A stretch of DNA of 64,000 nt from Pelagicoccus albus (GCF_014230145.1 NZ_JACHVC010000012.1:873001-937000), one strand, 5' to 3'; positions 17,082 through 26,810 are shown, counted from the stretch's first letter. Notes: generated by a model from the sequence alone, not told the origin. A program made the numbers and translations.

Positions 17082-19577
17082 ATGATCATCACCCGTAAAA
17101 CCAAGATACCGCTGCACTGGGCTTTCTACGCTCAGCTGCCGCTCTTGATGAGCATCTACGGGGAGTTCGTAATCAATGCGCCTTTCTTGTTGCTGATAAA
17201 GCGTTTCATAGACAACCCGGCGGCCATCATGGGTCTGATAAGCCTAGAGATCTACATCTCTATCCTTGGCTCTCCCTTCATATCTTGGCTCAGCGACCGC
17301 GTCTGGACTCGCTGGGGTCGCCGAAAGTTCTTCTTCACAATCGCTGACATAGGGCGAGGCTTGTGCGTCTTGCTGATGCCCTTCGCGCCGAACCTCATTC
17401 TCTTGATCGCGCTCCGCTGGCTATTTGACGCGTTTAGCAACTTCGGCAGCATGACCCAAGCGCTCGTCTACGAAGTGGTGCCGACTCCGCAACGAGGGCG
17501 ACTGGCCGGCTTCTTCCAATCCTCTATCCAATTCGGCAACCTAGTCTTCTACTTTCTGCTACTGGGTCGCTTCGATGATATGTATTTCATGGGGCCTTTC
17601 GACTTCGCCACTTCGGTCAGCGGCGGAGCGGCGATGTTCTGGATAGCCGCCATTGTGCTCTTTGCCATAGCCGCTTACGAGAGCCTTGGCTTCAAGGAAA
17701 TCAAACCGCCTAACAGGAAGACTTTGCAGGACGACCGCAAACCGGGCCAGTCCGTCTTTGGCTATTTCATAACAAGTTTCTTTCGGGACGTCTGCTCCAA
17801 AGACCTGCTGCCACTCTACCTACTGGCGTTTGTTGATGTAATGGTGCGCATCAACCTAGGGCTCTTCCAACCCCTGCAATTCACCGAACAGTGGGGCTAC
17901 TCGCTTCAGCAATTTGGGAACACGGTAGCGATAGGTGTGATCTTCTCCGTCACCTTCGCCCTCTTCTCCGGCTGGTTTGCGGACCGCTATGGAAAGATGG
18001 TTACCTTCGTGATCGCTTCTATCGGGTCGCTATTGGTCAATTTGGCTTTCGTAATCTTCCTTGCCATCAAGCCTGGACACCGACCGACGCTTACCGAGAT
18101 CGTCGTCTTCTCGAACATCGAGCAGATTTTTTCCATGGTCAAAGCGGTGATCATATTCCCCTTGATCATGGAATACATCAACCGCAACCGGCTAGGGGCA
18201 GCCAACGCGGGGCTGCAAGTCATGAGAACGATATTCCGATCAGGGATGGCTGTATTTGTGGGAGTTTGGATTCTCTGGTGGTCTCTAGCCTTTATGCCTC
18301 AAGCAGGCTATCGCGTGCTCACGACCTACCCGGAAGCTATCACAAAGGCTGAGCTTGCCGAAGAGCTTGCGCGGTCCGGACTCGGCAGCGATGAAATCAT
18401 GATCCTGCCCGGAGAACAGGGACACAAGGAAGGCGATCCAAGCCAGATTTGGTATTTGCACAAGTATGACGAGCAAGTCCAAGATCTAGTCGAAGAGCGC
18501 AAAGAGCTTACCAACAAAATAGCAGCTTTGGAGACAAAGCTCGGCTCTCCCATGAGCGACGAATCGCACCGGACAAAAATGCGTGCAGAGGTGGAAGCGG
18601 ACAAGCTACGCTTGTTGGAGACAGATTCCGCACTTTCCGATGGAGCCGCCGCCCTCAATAAGCAAATAGCCTCCCACACGGAAAACAAACGCACCGCCTC
18701 GGGTGACCAATTCCTTTCAGCTACGTATTCAAATAATCAGCTCACCCTTTCGCTCACCGCCGTCGGCACAGCCGATTCCGAACTAGAAAACAGATTTCCA
18801 AACGACTTGGATGGACCGCCCATCGCACAACACCTTGATGAGGATTCCCGATTGCTCAGGCCCGAAATCGAGGCTGACTTCCAGGAAGAATCCGTCAATA
18901 TATCCGCAACCTTCCGCCCGTCGTTTGTATTTTTATACCGCGTTGCCAACCGGGTCTTATCCGACCCCAACGCCGCCTACGAATTGGCTACCGTCTTACA
19001 GAGCATCCACGACGCAGAGCTCGGCCGAGACGAAGGACTGATAAATTTCCAAGCCTCCCAAGAAGAAACAGACGAAAAAGCCCTAAGCTACGAGCTAATG
19101 CTGAATCAAGAGCTCGATCCACAAGCGATCGAAAGCCTAGCCGCCACTCTTCAAGCAGAACGCCTCATCGAATCGGCCCACTACAGGGAACTCTCACCTT
19201 CACGCTATCGATTCGCCCTCACTACGCCGTCCACAGAGCGAAAAGATACTGCTACCGAAAATGCAAGTCGCATAGAGGAGGCAGAAAACCGACTACTGCA
19301 ATTACTGCCCCGAACAGGTGAAAGCATTCCGAGCATGGTCGCAGCGTTTTATCTTAGGGTCACCGCTACACTGTCCTCGGTCCCCTACAATGTGATCGTA
19401 CCCGAACACACGACCCAAGCCCTCCACAAGGAGCGCGTTTACGAGTACTTCTTCTCCAGCCGAACCCTTATGATCCTTACTGATTTCATCGGCTTTGCTA
19501 TTATCGCCTTGCTCGTTCGACTCGAACGGAAAGGCAAAATCCACAAGTACGGTGTGGAGGAGGACGAAAACCGATGA
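17082..19577 (+). CDS. MFS transporter with a large periplasmic insertion
   Basis: An 831-residue protein. Residues 1-405 contain eleven membrane helices of an MFS transporter, with the loop 2-3 motif SDRVWTRWGRRK and a second copy-like motif ADRYGK after TM8; it resembles sugar or disaccharide cation symporters. A hydrophilic insertion of about 385 residues (about 407-790) follows, containing a predicted coiled coil (VEERKELTNKIAALETKL and the next 60 residues) and acidic helices. The last helix ILTDFIGFAIIALLV (about 797-815) restores the twelfth TM. By the usual topology the insertion is between TM11 and TM12 and faces the periplasm. The gene overlaps the next one by 4 bases. The substrate may be an alpha-galactoside, judging from the GH36 downstream. 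The insertion is not one I recognise. Confidence 0.82.
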   Translation: MIITRKTKIPLHWAFYAQLPLLMSIYGEFVINAPFLLLIKRFIDNPAAIMGLISLEIYISILGSPFISWLSDRVWTRWGRRKFFFTIADIGRGLCVLLMPFAPNLILLIALRWLFDAFSNFGSMTQALVYEVVPTPQRGRLAGFFQSSIQFGNLVFYFLLLGRFDDMYFMGPFDFATSVSGGAAMFWIAAIVLFAIAAYESLGFKEIKPPNRKTLQDDRKPGQSVFGYFITSFFRDVCSKDLLPLYLLAFVDVMVRINLGLFQPLQFTEQWGYSLQQFGNTVAIGVIFSVTFALFSGWFADRYGKMVTFVIASIGSLLVNLAFVIFLAIKPGHRPTLTEIVVFSNIEQIFSMVKAVIIFPLIMEYINRNRLGAANAGLQVMRTIFRSGMAVFVGVWILWWSLAFMPQAGYRVLTTYPEAITKAELAEELARSGLGSDEIMILPGEQGHKEGDPSQIWYLHKYDEQVQDLVEERKELTNKIAALETKLGSPMSDESHRTKMRAEVEADKLRLLETDSALSDGAAALNKQIASHTENKRTASGDQFLSATYSNNQLTLSLTAVGTADSELENRFPNDLDGPPIAQHLDEDSRLLRPEIEADFQEESVNISATFRPSFVFLYRVANRVLSDPNAAYELATVLQSIHDAELGRDEGLINFQASQEETDEKALSYELMLNQELDPQAIESLAATLQAERLIESAHYRELSPSRYRFALTTPSTERKDTATENASRIEEAENRLLQLLPRTGESIPSMVAAFYLRVTATLSSVPYNVIVPEHTTQALHKERVYEYFFSSRTLMILTDFIGFAIIALLVRLERKGKIHKYGVEEDENR

Positions 19578-20146
19578 AAGACCAAGGAGCGCTCTACGAG
19601 GGGGATCCCACAATACGCCAAGGTCAGGACGGCTACTGGTACCACTACCCTCACCTTTTCTGGCCGAAGCTAGCATTCTTGATCGCAAGTCTCGCCCTCC
19701 TAGGCATTGGCGGACTAACCATTTGGCCGCCCCTCTCGAGGCTAGCCTTTGGCGAACGAGAAATTGCTCGAGTCGTATTCATCGAACGGATAGACCCCGC
19801 AAAAGATCCAGAGATCATACGGTACCGCAAGTCCATCCCTGAAGCAGGCTATGATACAATTTTTCACTACACAGTCGAGATAGCTACACCCGGCCAAACA
19901 CCTCACCGAGCGGAGCTCGCCATCGGCAGCCGCCGGAATGCATTTGCCAACGTAAACGACAGCTTCGAAGTCATCTTCTTTCCCGGCGAAAAGATGGTCT
20001 ATCAGCTCTACGAGCACCGAACTTGGGCCTTCGGCATAGCCTTCCTATTCATAGGAGGTATCTTCACCGCCTGCGCCGTGCCTACCTTGCTCGCGGTAGG
20101 AAAACCTATTCGCATCGATCCCGAGGCACGCGAGGAGGATTCCTAA
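19574..20146 (+). CDS. Two-TM membrane protein, DUF3592-like
   Basis: A 190-residue protein starting within the ATGA overlap with the MFS gene. It has a cytoplasmic N-terminus, TM1 (LFWPKLAFLIASLALLGIGGL, about 28-48), a beta-rich periplasmic domain of about 90 residues and TM2 (WAFGIAFLFIGGIFTACAVP, about 150-169), followed by a short acidic tail. This layout matches DUF3592-type proteins of unknown function. Because it is translationally coupled to the transporter whose insertion also faces the periplasm, the two may form a complex. The domain name is a resemblance only. Confidence 0.65.
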   Translation: MKDQGALYEGDPTIRQGQDGYWYHYPHLFWPKLAFLIASLALLGIGGLTIWPPLSRLAFGEREIARVVFIERIDPAKDPEIIRYRKSIPEAGYDTIFHYTVEIATPGQTPHRAELAIGSRRNAFANVNDSFEVIFFPGEKMVYQLYEHRTWAFGIAFLFIGGIFTACAVPTLLAVGKPIRIDPEAREEDS

Positions 20147-20181
20147 ACTTGTAGTACCTTTTAAAATACAAATACTCATTC

Positions 20182-22209
20182 ATGCCTCTCAACTCTAAAC
20201 CAGAATCGCTCATCCTGGGGCTCGGCACGAACTCAGAGTGGCAACCCATCGCTTCATCAAATGGCGAAGCCTGGATTCTCAAACCCCGTCGCATCGGGCA
20301 ACGCGACACGGATTTCGGATCCCTTAGCTTTCCCGATTCTAAAAAACACTTTATCGCCACACGACCTGGCGTCTTCTGGATGACACCTAAATGGGTAAAA
20401 GACCCCTCATCACTCGAAAATTCTAAGCGAGGCGAGGATCTCGGCTACGTCCTTGTCCAGCGAGAGGATAACTCCTGCGTGTTGCTCCTACCGATCCCCA
20501 CTTCTACCCAAAGAGGTCGGCTCTTTCTTCGCAACGGAATCTGCGCTGGCCTGCGAAGCGATCCGAACACGCCACCAGAATCGCCCCAGCCTGCCTTCTT
20601 AATCGCCCACGGCACCGACCCAATCTCATTGCTCGCCTCAGTTATTCGCATCACGAGAGAGATACTACCAAGCTTCAAACTACGCGAAGAGAAAACTGTA
20701 CCTAATTTTGTGGATACACTAGGATGGTGCACTTGGGACGCCTTTTACAAAGAGGTCGACCAAGAAGGCGTTTTGAACGGTGTACGGAAATTGAAAAAAG
20801 GGCAGCACTGCCCAGCCTTTGTGATCATTGACGATGGTTGGCAAAAAGTCTCCCAATCAGACAAACTTATTAACACAGAGGCCGACATTGATAGTTTTCC
20901 CGACAGCCTTGAGGGAGTCATTAAACAACTGAAATCTGAATACGGTATCAGTTTCGTCGGAGTTTGGCACGCTTTGCAGGGCTATTGGTCTGGAGTCGCA
21001 CCCGAGGGAGAAATCGGTCTACGCTACGCTACCGAAACAGTCGAAGGAGCACCCGAAGCCTTCGAAGGCTGGCACAAGCAATTCTCATCTGAATCGCGAA
21101 CCCACATAACAGCACAGGATATTAACAGATTTTACCATGCCTTCTATCGTGAGCTCAGCGAATCTGGAGTCGACTTGGTAAAAGTAGATAACCAGGCCCA
21201 ACTGGAGATCTTTACGGACCGCGAGGACTTAGCTGAAAACAAAACGTGTGCCGCCTATCAAAGCGCCATTCAAACCGCCGCTACCCAAGAGATGGGAGGG
21301 AATCTGCTACATTGTATGGGACAATCGACGGAAATCTACTGCCGGCTTTCAGAAGGAAACTTAGCCCGCAATTCAGACGACTTTTATCCCCAAAAACCCG
21401 ATACAGCCCAAGTCGACCACATCGTACAAAATGCCTTCAATGCTCCATTCACATCCCAATTTTGCCTCCCGGATTGGGATATGTTCCAGACCTACCACCC
21501 AAGGGCCGAGTTTCATGCGATCGCCCGCGTCATATCAGGTGGTCCACTCTACATCAGCGACAAGCCAGACCAGACCAAGCACGCCATGCTTGACCGTTTA
21601 GTCCTAGGCCAAAACCGTATACTCCGTTTTTCTCAACCTGCTCTTCCACTGGCTCGTCAGTTCTTCAATGACCCTCGCCGATCAAAGGAACCCCTTGTCT
21701 TGATCAATTCCCACCAGGCGGGATTCGGAGCGGTCGCCTTCTTCAACTGCCACCCCCATGAAACGCTGGACGGCAAATTCAAGATCGAAGAGCTAACGGG
21801 TTTCAACGCTCCCCAATACGCAGTGCTGAACCACCAAGATCAATCCATCTGCTATTATAGTCCCAGAGAGTACATACACTGCCAACTTGCGCCTACCAAT
21901 GCTACCCTCTTCAGCATCGCCCCAGTCTTTTACGGTCAAGCCTGCTTGGGAATTAGCGGGAAACTAAACGGCATAGCAGCCTTGCTTGCTGTCGAGGAGT
22001 TTGGTCGGGGATCCGTCCGGTACACTCTGAGCGCCTCAGCCCCCGTAAGCTTCGCATCCACAAAAAAGATAAGGAAGGTTCTCTTAAACGGCTTAGAGTT
22101 AGGCCGTGACAAGATACACGAAACAGTGAGCGGATATACTATCTGCATACCTGAATTCCCAAACCATAGCTGCACTTTGGATGTGCAAACGGAAATCAGT
22201 GGAACGTAG
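20182..22209 (+). CDS. Sip1/raffinose-synthase-like GH36 alpha-galactosidase
   Basis: A 675-residue protein without signal peptide. Family blocks are GWCTWDAFYKEV, FVIIDDGWQ, FVGVWHALQGYW, the nucleophile Asp336 in DLVKVDNQ and the acid/base Asp399 in ARNSDDFYP, with a C-terminal beta domain. This is the GH36 subgroup containing plant raffinose synthase/Sip1 and bacterial alpha-galactosidases. It probably hydrolyses an imported alpha-galactoside in the cytoplasm. It lies 35 bp after the DUF3592-like gene and 97 bp before the lacI-type gene, all on the same strand, suggesting a transport-hydrolysis-regulation set. Exact substrate not determined. Confidence 0.85.
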   Translation: MPLNSKPESLILGLGTNSEWQPIASSNGEAWILKPRRIGQRDTDFGSLSFPDSKKHFIATRPGVFWMTPKWVKDPSSLENSKRGEDLGYVLVQREDNSCVLLLPIPTSTQRGRLFLRNGICAGLRSDPNTPPESPQPAFLIAHGTDPISLLASVIRITREILPSFKLREEKTVPNFVDTLGWCTWDAFYKEVDQEGVLNGVRKLKKGQHCPAFVIIDDGWQKVSQSDKLINTEADIDSFPDSLEGVIKQLKSEYGISFVGVWHALQGYWSGVAPEGEIGLRYATETVEGAPEAFEGWHKQFSSESRTHITAQDINRFYHAFYRELSESGVDLVKVDNQAQLEIFTDREDLAENKTCAAYQSAIQTAATQEMGGNLLHCMGQSTEIYCRLSEGNLARNSDDFYPQKPDTAQVDHIVQNAFNAPFTSQFCLPDWDMFQTYHPRAEFHAIARVISGGPLYISDKPDQTKHAMLDRLVLGQNRILRFSQPALPLARQFFNDPRRSKEPLVLINSHQAGFGAVAFFNCHPHETLDGKFKIEELTGFNAPQYAVLNHQDQSICYYSPREYIHCQLAPTNATLFSIAPVFYGQACLGISGKLNGIAALLAVEEFGRGSVRYTLSASAPVSFASTKKIRKVLLNGLELGRDKIHETVSGYTICIPEFPNHSCTLDVQTEISGT

Positions 22210-22251
22210 CTACTGCTACTGTATTTTATTTATTAATACTTCTTTTCAAAA

Positions 22252-22265
22252 CTCAACGGTTTCAT
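22252..22265. promoter_or_regulatory. Possible autoregulatory LacI-family operator
   Basis: CTCAACGGTTTCAT lies 41 bp upstream of the lacI-type start codon. CAACGGTTT is identical to nine bases of the reverse complement of the site at 2669. Its right arm is degenerate, so it is weaker than the others. Confidence 0.35.
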
Positions 22266-22306
22266 AACGCCTACCCTTTTAAACCACCCCAAAATCAAAA
22301 ACGAAA

Positions 22307-23374
22307 ATGGAACGCCCCTCCCAAAGATTGATCGCAAAGAAACTTGGAGTTTCGATTGCAGCGGTATCACTGGCCCTTCGCGACACTGGTACGATTTCAC
22401 CAAAACTATCGGCGAAAATAAAAGCGGTCGCCGAAGAAATTGGTTACAAACCCAATCCCATCCTCGCCTCCTTAGCATCAAAAAGATTCAGAAACTCTGA
22501 GGCACATCGTGGAATTCCGCTCACAGTCCTGGCTTTTACCCGAACCGCTCTCTACAATGACGGGCTTTCCCGCAGGGCTGACGAGTTAGGATACAATCTG
22601 AGTTTCCTATCCACTTCGGATCTAAACCGCTACAGTAACCCCTGCAAGACTTTGCTCAACCGAGGTGTCCAAGGTCTGGTAGTACTTGGAGAGATACCTC
22701 ATAAATACTATAGAGAGTCCTTTAATTGGGACGAATTCTCGGTCGTGCAATGTGGTCGCTACGCAAACCCAATGCCCTTCAATGTGGTACGGCCAAACAT
22801 CTTCAGCGCTCTACGTCTCGCCTATCATAAAGCAAGAGATCTTGGATACAAGCGAATCGGCTTTGCAGTTGGACGTCACGACCCCATCATCCAAGACGAC
22901 GAAGCTCGCATATGCGCAGCATATGGGTTTTCAATTCTTGAGTCGGATGAAAAAGACCGAATCGAGCCCTACCTCGAAGAGATGCACGAAATCGACAGGT
23001 TTGTGGAATGGGCCCAAAGACATCGGCCAGATTGCGTTATCGGCTTTCACCTAGGGCAATGCGCTGGGCTAATACAAGCTGGGATTCGCGTTCCCGAAGA
23101 CATGGGTTTCTCTTGCTTGCATTTGCTCGAAGGCGACACGTTAGGGGATGAAGAACCGCTTACCATAGCAGGGGTCAACCAAGACCAAGGCGAAATCGCC
23201 CGCCAGACCATAGACTTGCTCGACCAACAAATCCGTCACCACGTCAAGGGCTTCGTTAAAAAGCAGATGGATGTACTGATACCCAGTTTTTGGCAAGACG
23301 GCGATTCCTTGCCAGATAAAAGCGAGCCCGCCAGTGGCAGGCTAGCTCTATACTCCCCAAAAAAGGCAGACTAG
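22307..23374 (+). CDS. LacI-family transcriptional regulator
   Basis: A 355-residue regulator. The N-terminal helix-turn-helix (RLIAKKLGVSIAAVSLALRD, about residues 6-25) and hinge helix (YKPNPILASLASKRF) are followed by a periplasmic-binding-protein-like effector domain of two Rossmann lobes. LacI proteins bind pseudo-palindromes with a central CG and release DNA on binding a sugar. This is the only LacI-type gene in the window, and similar operator-like palindromes recur upstream of most catabolic genes from 2.6 to 38.4 kb, so it is the obvious candidate to bind them. The 3' end overlaps the convergent CBM/BACON gene by 4 bases. The effector is unknown. Confidence 0.88.
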   Translation: MERPSQRLIAKKLGVSIAAVSLALRDTGTISPKLSAKIKAVAEEIGYKPNPILASLASKRFRNSEAHRGIPLTVLAFTRTALYNDGLSRRADELGYNLSFLSTSDLNRYSNPCKTLLNRGVQGLVVLGEIPHKYYRESFNWDEFSVVQCGRYANPMPFNVVRPNIFSALRLAYHKARDLGYKRIGFAVGRHDPIIQDDEARICAAYGFSILESDEKDRIEPYLEEMHEIDRFVEWAQRHRPDCVIGFHLGQCAGLIQAGIRVPEDMGFSCLHLLEGDTLGDEEPLTIAGVNQDQGEIARQTIDLLDQQIRHHVKGFVKKQMDVLIPSFWQDGDSLPDKSEPASGRLALYSPKKAD

Positions 23375-26300
23375 CGGCGGTGGCGCTTTAGATCCCTACC
23401 AAAACAGTCGAATGAACCAAGGTAACGAAACCACATAAAGTAGTCCCTTCGATCAATCCTTCCACTATCGTCGAGGTCAGCCTCGCTCAGATAGTTATCG
23501 CCACCGAACTCGGCCCCTAGCGCAGAACTGATAATATCTAAGTCCGCCATATCAGCCACTCCGTCTTCATTAATATCCCCCGGTATGGATACAAGCCCTT
23601 GCTGTATATCCAAGCTTTCTATACGGATCTCAGTTCCTAAAGCCTCGACCCGCAAAGAATTTAAGAACTCGTCGCTCACCAAGCCGTCAATCCATGGCGA
23701 GTAGACATCGTCCCTCCCGGTATCGGCCACGTCGAAGGAGCCTATGAGCTCGGCCCCCAGAAACAGCCGTACGATTCCAAGACCGCTGGTCGAGTACAGG
23801 ATACGGAACTGGTACGCTCCCTTTTCCTGAACATTGAAATCGTAGGAGAGCCAGATGCCAGGATCAATGTCGTATCCATAATCGGAGGGATGCCCGTTCG
23901 TCGCTTGCCAGTTTCCGTAGCCCGCGTTGGTCAAGAGCCAGCGGTCACCGATAATGGTGGTTACTGTTTCAGAATCGACTGGTGTTCCATGGACCACCTT
24001 GGCCTTGTTTTGCCCGATCAAGGTCTCGACACCGATCATCTTAGGCGTATCGAATTCCCCAGGACGGTTAACGAAGCCCCAGCGGGAATCGCTCGCCATG
24101 TCGAAATATCCAAAGCCGTAGCCTCCGACCTCGTCAAACAGCATCTGGTGCTCGACGATCTCGTCCGCCATGCGCATGTCGGCAACTGCCTCGTCCCCTA
24201 GCGGATTCGCCCCGCCGGATCCATTGATGTTGCCAAAGGAAGGGCCACCCTCGTAGGCCATCTGCTTAAGCCCAAAGGCAGCAGTAAGGCTGGAGATGTT
24301 TGCTTGCGTCGGGTAGGCCCAGTCAACTGCGTTGAACTCGTGCATGTCCCAAAGCGTTTCGATGTCTGCCCCATCTTCCGGGTCAGCTGCTTCGTAGTAG
24401 GTCGTCCCGCCGGCACCCCAAATGTAGTGGTTCACAGGTTCGGGATAAACCGTATCCACATAAAGCAGACCTTGGGTGGCTGTTCGGTTGGCGTTGCCAT
24501 CGCTGTATGGGGCTCCCTTTTGCCATTCCATCAGTGGGCGTACGCGGGTGTGCATCTGGTCATCGCCAAAGACCGACCTGAAGAGCTCGCTGATCTCAAC
24601 AGTGCGGCGGGAAGCGAAACGCTGCCGCAGATAGGTTGGATTTGTCGAACCGTCATAGTAGTTCAGGCTATTGTTACCCGCCGCCAACTCGGCTTCGACC
24701 TGATCGTCGATCCAGTGGTAGGGAGACTTGCCTGTGTTCCACACTTCGTTGCTGTATTCAACATACAACTTCAGTCTCTTCTTCAACGGTGGAAAGAGGG
24801 GCTTACGCTGCTTGCTGGTGTAAGGCTCAATCCCGTCGCTTCCGTAGGCGACCAACTGGGCAAGCTTGGTAACGTAGTCGTCGTTGGCAGCATGCGGTAC
24901 GCAAATCCAAAGGTCCGTATTGAGATCGTTGGCAAGCATGACCAAGTACTCCCAAGCGATGCCGCGACCTTCCCACTCGTGGTATCTCTGACCGCGAGTT
25001 GGATGCTGCATAATGTAATCGCCATTCTCGTCGATCTTGTAGAACTTCCGGTTTTGGGAAGCGTTGTAAACGGTATTGCGATCTTCCCAGTTTACTCGAG
25101 TGTTATAGCGGTCACTCCAGGTACCCGAAGCGCTCATGGTACGAATAAAGTCGAACGGACGCATCAACCTAATTGTCTCGCGAGCAAACAGCTCCCAATG
25201 ATGGTGCGGACGATTGGAGCCGATCTTCGAAGGACGCATCATCTGGATATCCCGGGCCCCGCCATCGGTTCCAGTCACGACCATCTGCATGAGCACCTCG
25301 CCCTCTTCCGATACGATAACGCGGGCGCTCGTCTTGTTCTCTTCGGCATCGTAACTCAAGTCCTCAACCGTCGCTCCTGATATGACCACGGACTCAGCAG
25401 AACCTTCAAACGAAAGGGCATAGGTGCCATGTATGCTCTCGTTTGAAATGACAGTAACGCCAAAATCTTCGGTCGGCCAACCATCGGGATCTACCTTGGC
25501 GTAGCCAGTGAAGTCGGGATTGTAGTACTCGCGAGCTTGTTTCATGGCATCCGCAAATAGCCAAACTGGCATGTAGTCGTTGGAATTAGCCATGTTCATG
25601 CCGATGTAGTTTCGGTACTCGCCCTCATGAGGCACTCCACCTTGGATGATAGGCAAGCTTTGCACGGAACACCCCTCGAAGGTCACGATGCCTTCGCGAT
25701 CCTCTTTGCTCCAATTATTGGATACCGTAACCGTAACGATATCGCCATCAACAGTCGCGCTTACCCAAGGAACGTCAGTCGATACGGTAAACGCATCTTC
25801 AGTAGTGATCTCAATCTGCTTGCTGGCAGTCGCGTTTGAGAAGATTAGATGGGGCTCCTTAAACGAAAGGCATCCGAGAGACTTGGCTTCCTGGTGCACT
25901 ACGATGGTCTGCGACTCACAGCCCAATACCAATACCGATGCCTCCCTGCTGGCGAATATGAAATTCTCGTCTACCGTGAGCTCTATTTGCTCACCGACAA
26001 CTTCAACCGAAACCCAAGGCTCGGAACTCGTTGCCGAGAAGGAAGCGGTCGTTTCTACATCGACCAAGACGGTCTCTGCCTCGAAACCCACTAGCACCAC
26101 TGGGTCAGCGACATTCAGCTCGCAAGAGATGTCCTTCTCTATCAACTCAACATTATCTATTTTCTGCCAAGCCCAAGAACCACCTACTTCCTTGAAGTAG
26201 ATGGTTGCCGTCTCTGAGGTCGCTGCGAAATCGATTTCGACAAAGGTATAACCCGATCCGGAAGTGAGAATGCTGGAAGCAATCCCTTCAACCCCATACT

Positions 26301-26655
26301 CGATTTGGCCGCCGCTCAACAGAACGTATCCTCTGAGCGAATATACATTGCCAACCGTTAAACCAGCCACCTCGTACTTCAGCTCGTTGAAACGGGTATT
26401 CACCCAAGCAGCGTAAACCCCCTCGTAGGGAACACTATCAGTAACGCCTCCACTAGCGGTGCCGGAACCTGTACTGGTCCACGGAGAAATCGATCCGCTT
26501 TCGAATCCACCGTTAGTGAGAAGGTTCTGGCCCACGGCAGTGCCCGCGGACAGGAACGAAAAGGATAAGAGACCGATGATACATAACGCCTTCGAATAGC
26601 CGAGACGGACGAACCCTTTAAATGGGTTCGCAAAAAAGCAACCAGTAGCTTTCAT
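23371..26655 (-). CDS. Secreted CBM/BACON/dockerin protein with putative clan-A-like glycosidase core
   Basis: A 1094-residue protein from ATG 26655, chosen for its signal peptide (LCIIGLLSFSFLSAGTAVGQ, cleavage near 43); a longer start at 26709 is possible. Domains in order: a CBM4/9-like beta sandwich (about 44-172, NLLTNGGFESGSISPW), two BACON-like repeats with PWVSVEV and PWVSATV cores (about 178-257 and 262-339), a large central domain (about 345-900), a beta domain and a C-terminal dockerin-like pair of calcium loops (DINEDGVADMADL and DLDDSGRIDRRDY). The central domain has EYSNEVWN (Glu637) and AYEGGPS (Glu802), spaced like the acid/base and nucleophile of retaining clan-A enzymes. I cannot name its family. 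No cohesin is seen nearby. Confidence 0.65.
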   Translation of the reverse strand: MKATGCFFANPFKGFVRLGYSKALCIIGLLSFSFLSAGTAVGQNLLTNGGFESGSISPWTSTGSGTASGGVTDSVPYEGVYAAWVNTRFNELKYEVAGLTVGNVYSLRGYVLLSGGQIEYGVEGIASSILTSGSGYTFVEIDFAATSETATIYFKEVGGSWAWQKIDNVELIEKDISCELNVADPVVLVGFEAETVLVDVETTASFSATSSEPWVSVEVVGEQIELTVDENFIFASREASVLVLGCESQTIVVHQEAKSLGCLSFKEPHLIFSNATASKQIEITTEDAFTVSTDVPWVSATVDGDIVTVTVSNNWSKEDREGIVTFEGCSVQSLPIIQGGVPHEGEYRNYIGMNMANSNDYMPVWLFADAMKQAREYYNPDFTGYAKVDPDGWPTEDFGVTVISNESIHGTYALSFEGSAESVVISGATVEDLSYDAEENKTSARVIVSEEGEVLMQMVVTGTDGGARDIQMMRPSKIGSNRPHHHWELFARETIRLMRPFDFIRTMSASGTWSDRYNTRVNWEDRNTVYNASQNRKFYKIDENGDYIMQHPTRGQRYHEWEGRGIAWEYLVMLANDLNTDLWICVPHAANDDYVTKLAQLVAYGSDGIEPYTSKQRKPLFPPLKKRLKLYVEYSNEVWNTGKSPYHWIDDQVEAELAAGNNSLNYYDGSTNPTYLRQRFASRRTVEISELFRSVFGDDQMHTRVRPLMEWQKGAPYSDGNANRTATQGLLYVDTVYPEPVNHYIWGAGGTTYYEAADPEDGADIETLWDMHEFNAVDWAYPTQANISSLTAAFGLKQMAYEGGPSFGNINGSGGANPLGDEAVADMRMADEIVEHQMLFDEVGGYGFGYFDMASDSRWGFVNRPGEFDTPKMIGVETLIGQNKAKVVHGTPVDSETVTTIIGDRWLLTNAGYGNWQATNGHPSDYGYDIDPGIWLSYDFNVQEKGAYQFRILYSTSGLGIVRLFLGAELIGSFDVADTGRDDVYSPWIDGLVSDEFLNSLRVEALGTEIRIESLDIQQGLVSIPGDINEDGVADMADLDIISSALGAEFGGDNYLSEADLDDSGRIDRRDYFMWFRYLGSFDCFGRDLKRHRR

Positions 26656-26810
26656 TGTACAATTAGATGGGGGTTGGTCTGGTGGGACGATGAATCCGCG
26701 TAAGCGCATTGCTTTGAAGAGCGCAGCACAGACTGTCTCCGTCTTTTCCAGAGTGGGGATGAAAGTCTAATTTTTGTCTGAAAATAAGACGACGGTGAAC
26801 AATCCGAAAA

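Noticed and set aside
24304-25380. 358-codon plus-strand open frame opposite the CBM/BACON/dockerin gene
   Set aside because: It lies entirely antisense to a gene with clear domains, has no recognisable family blocks and reflects codon bias of the opposite strand.
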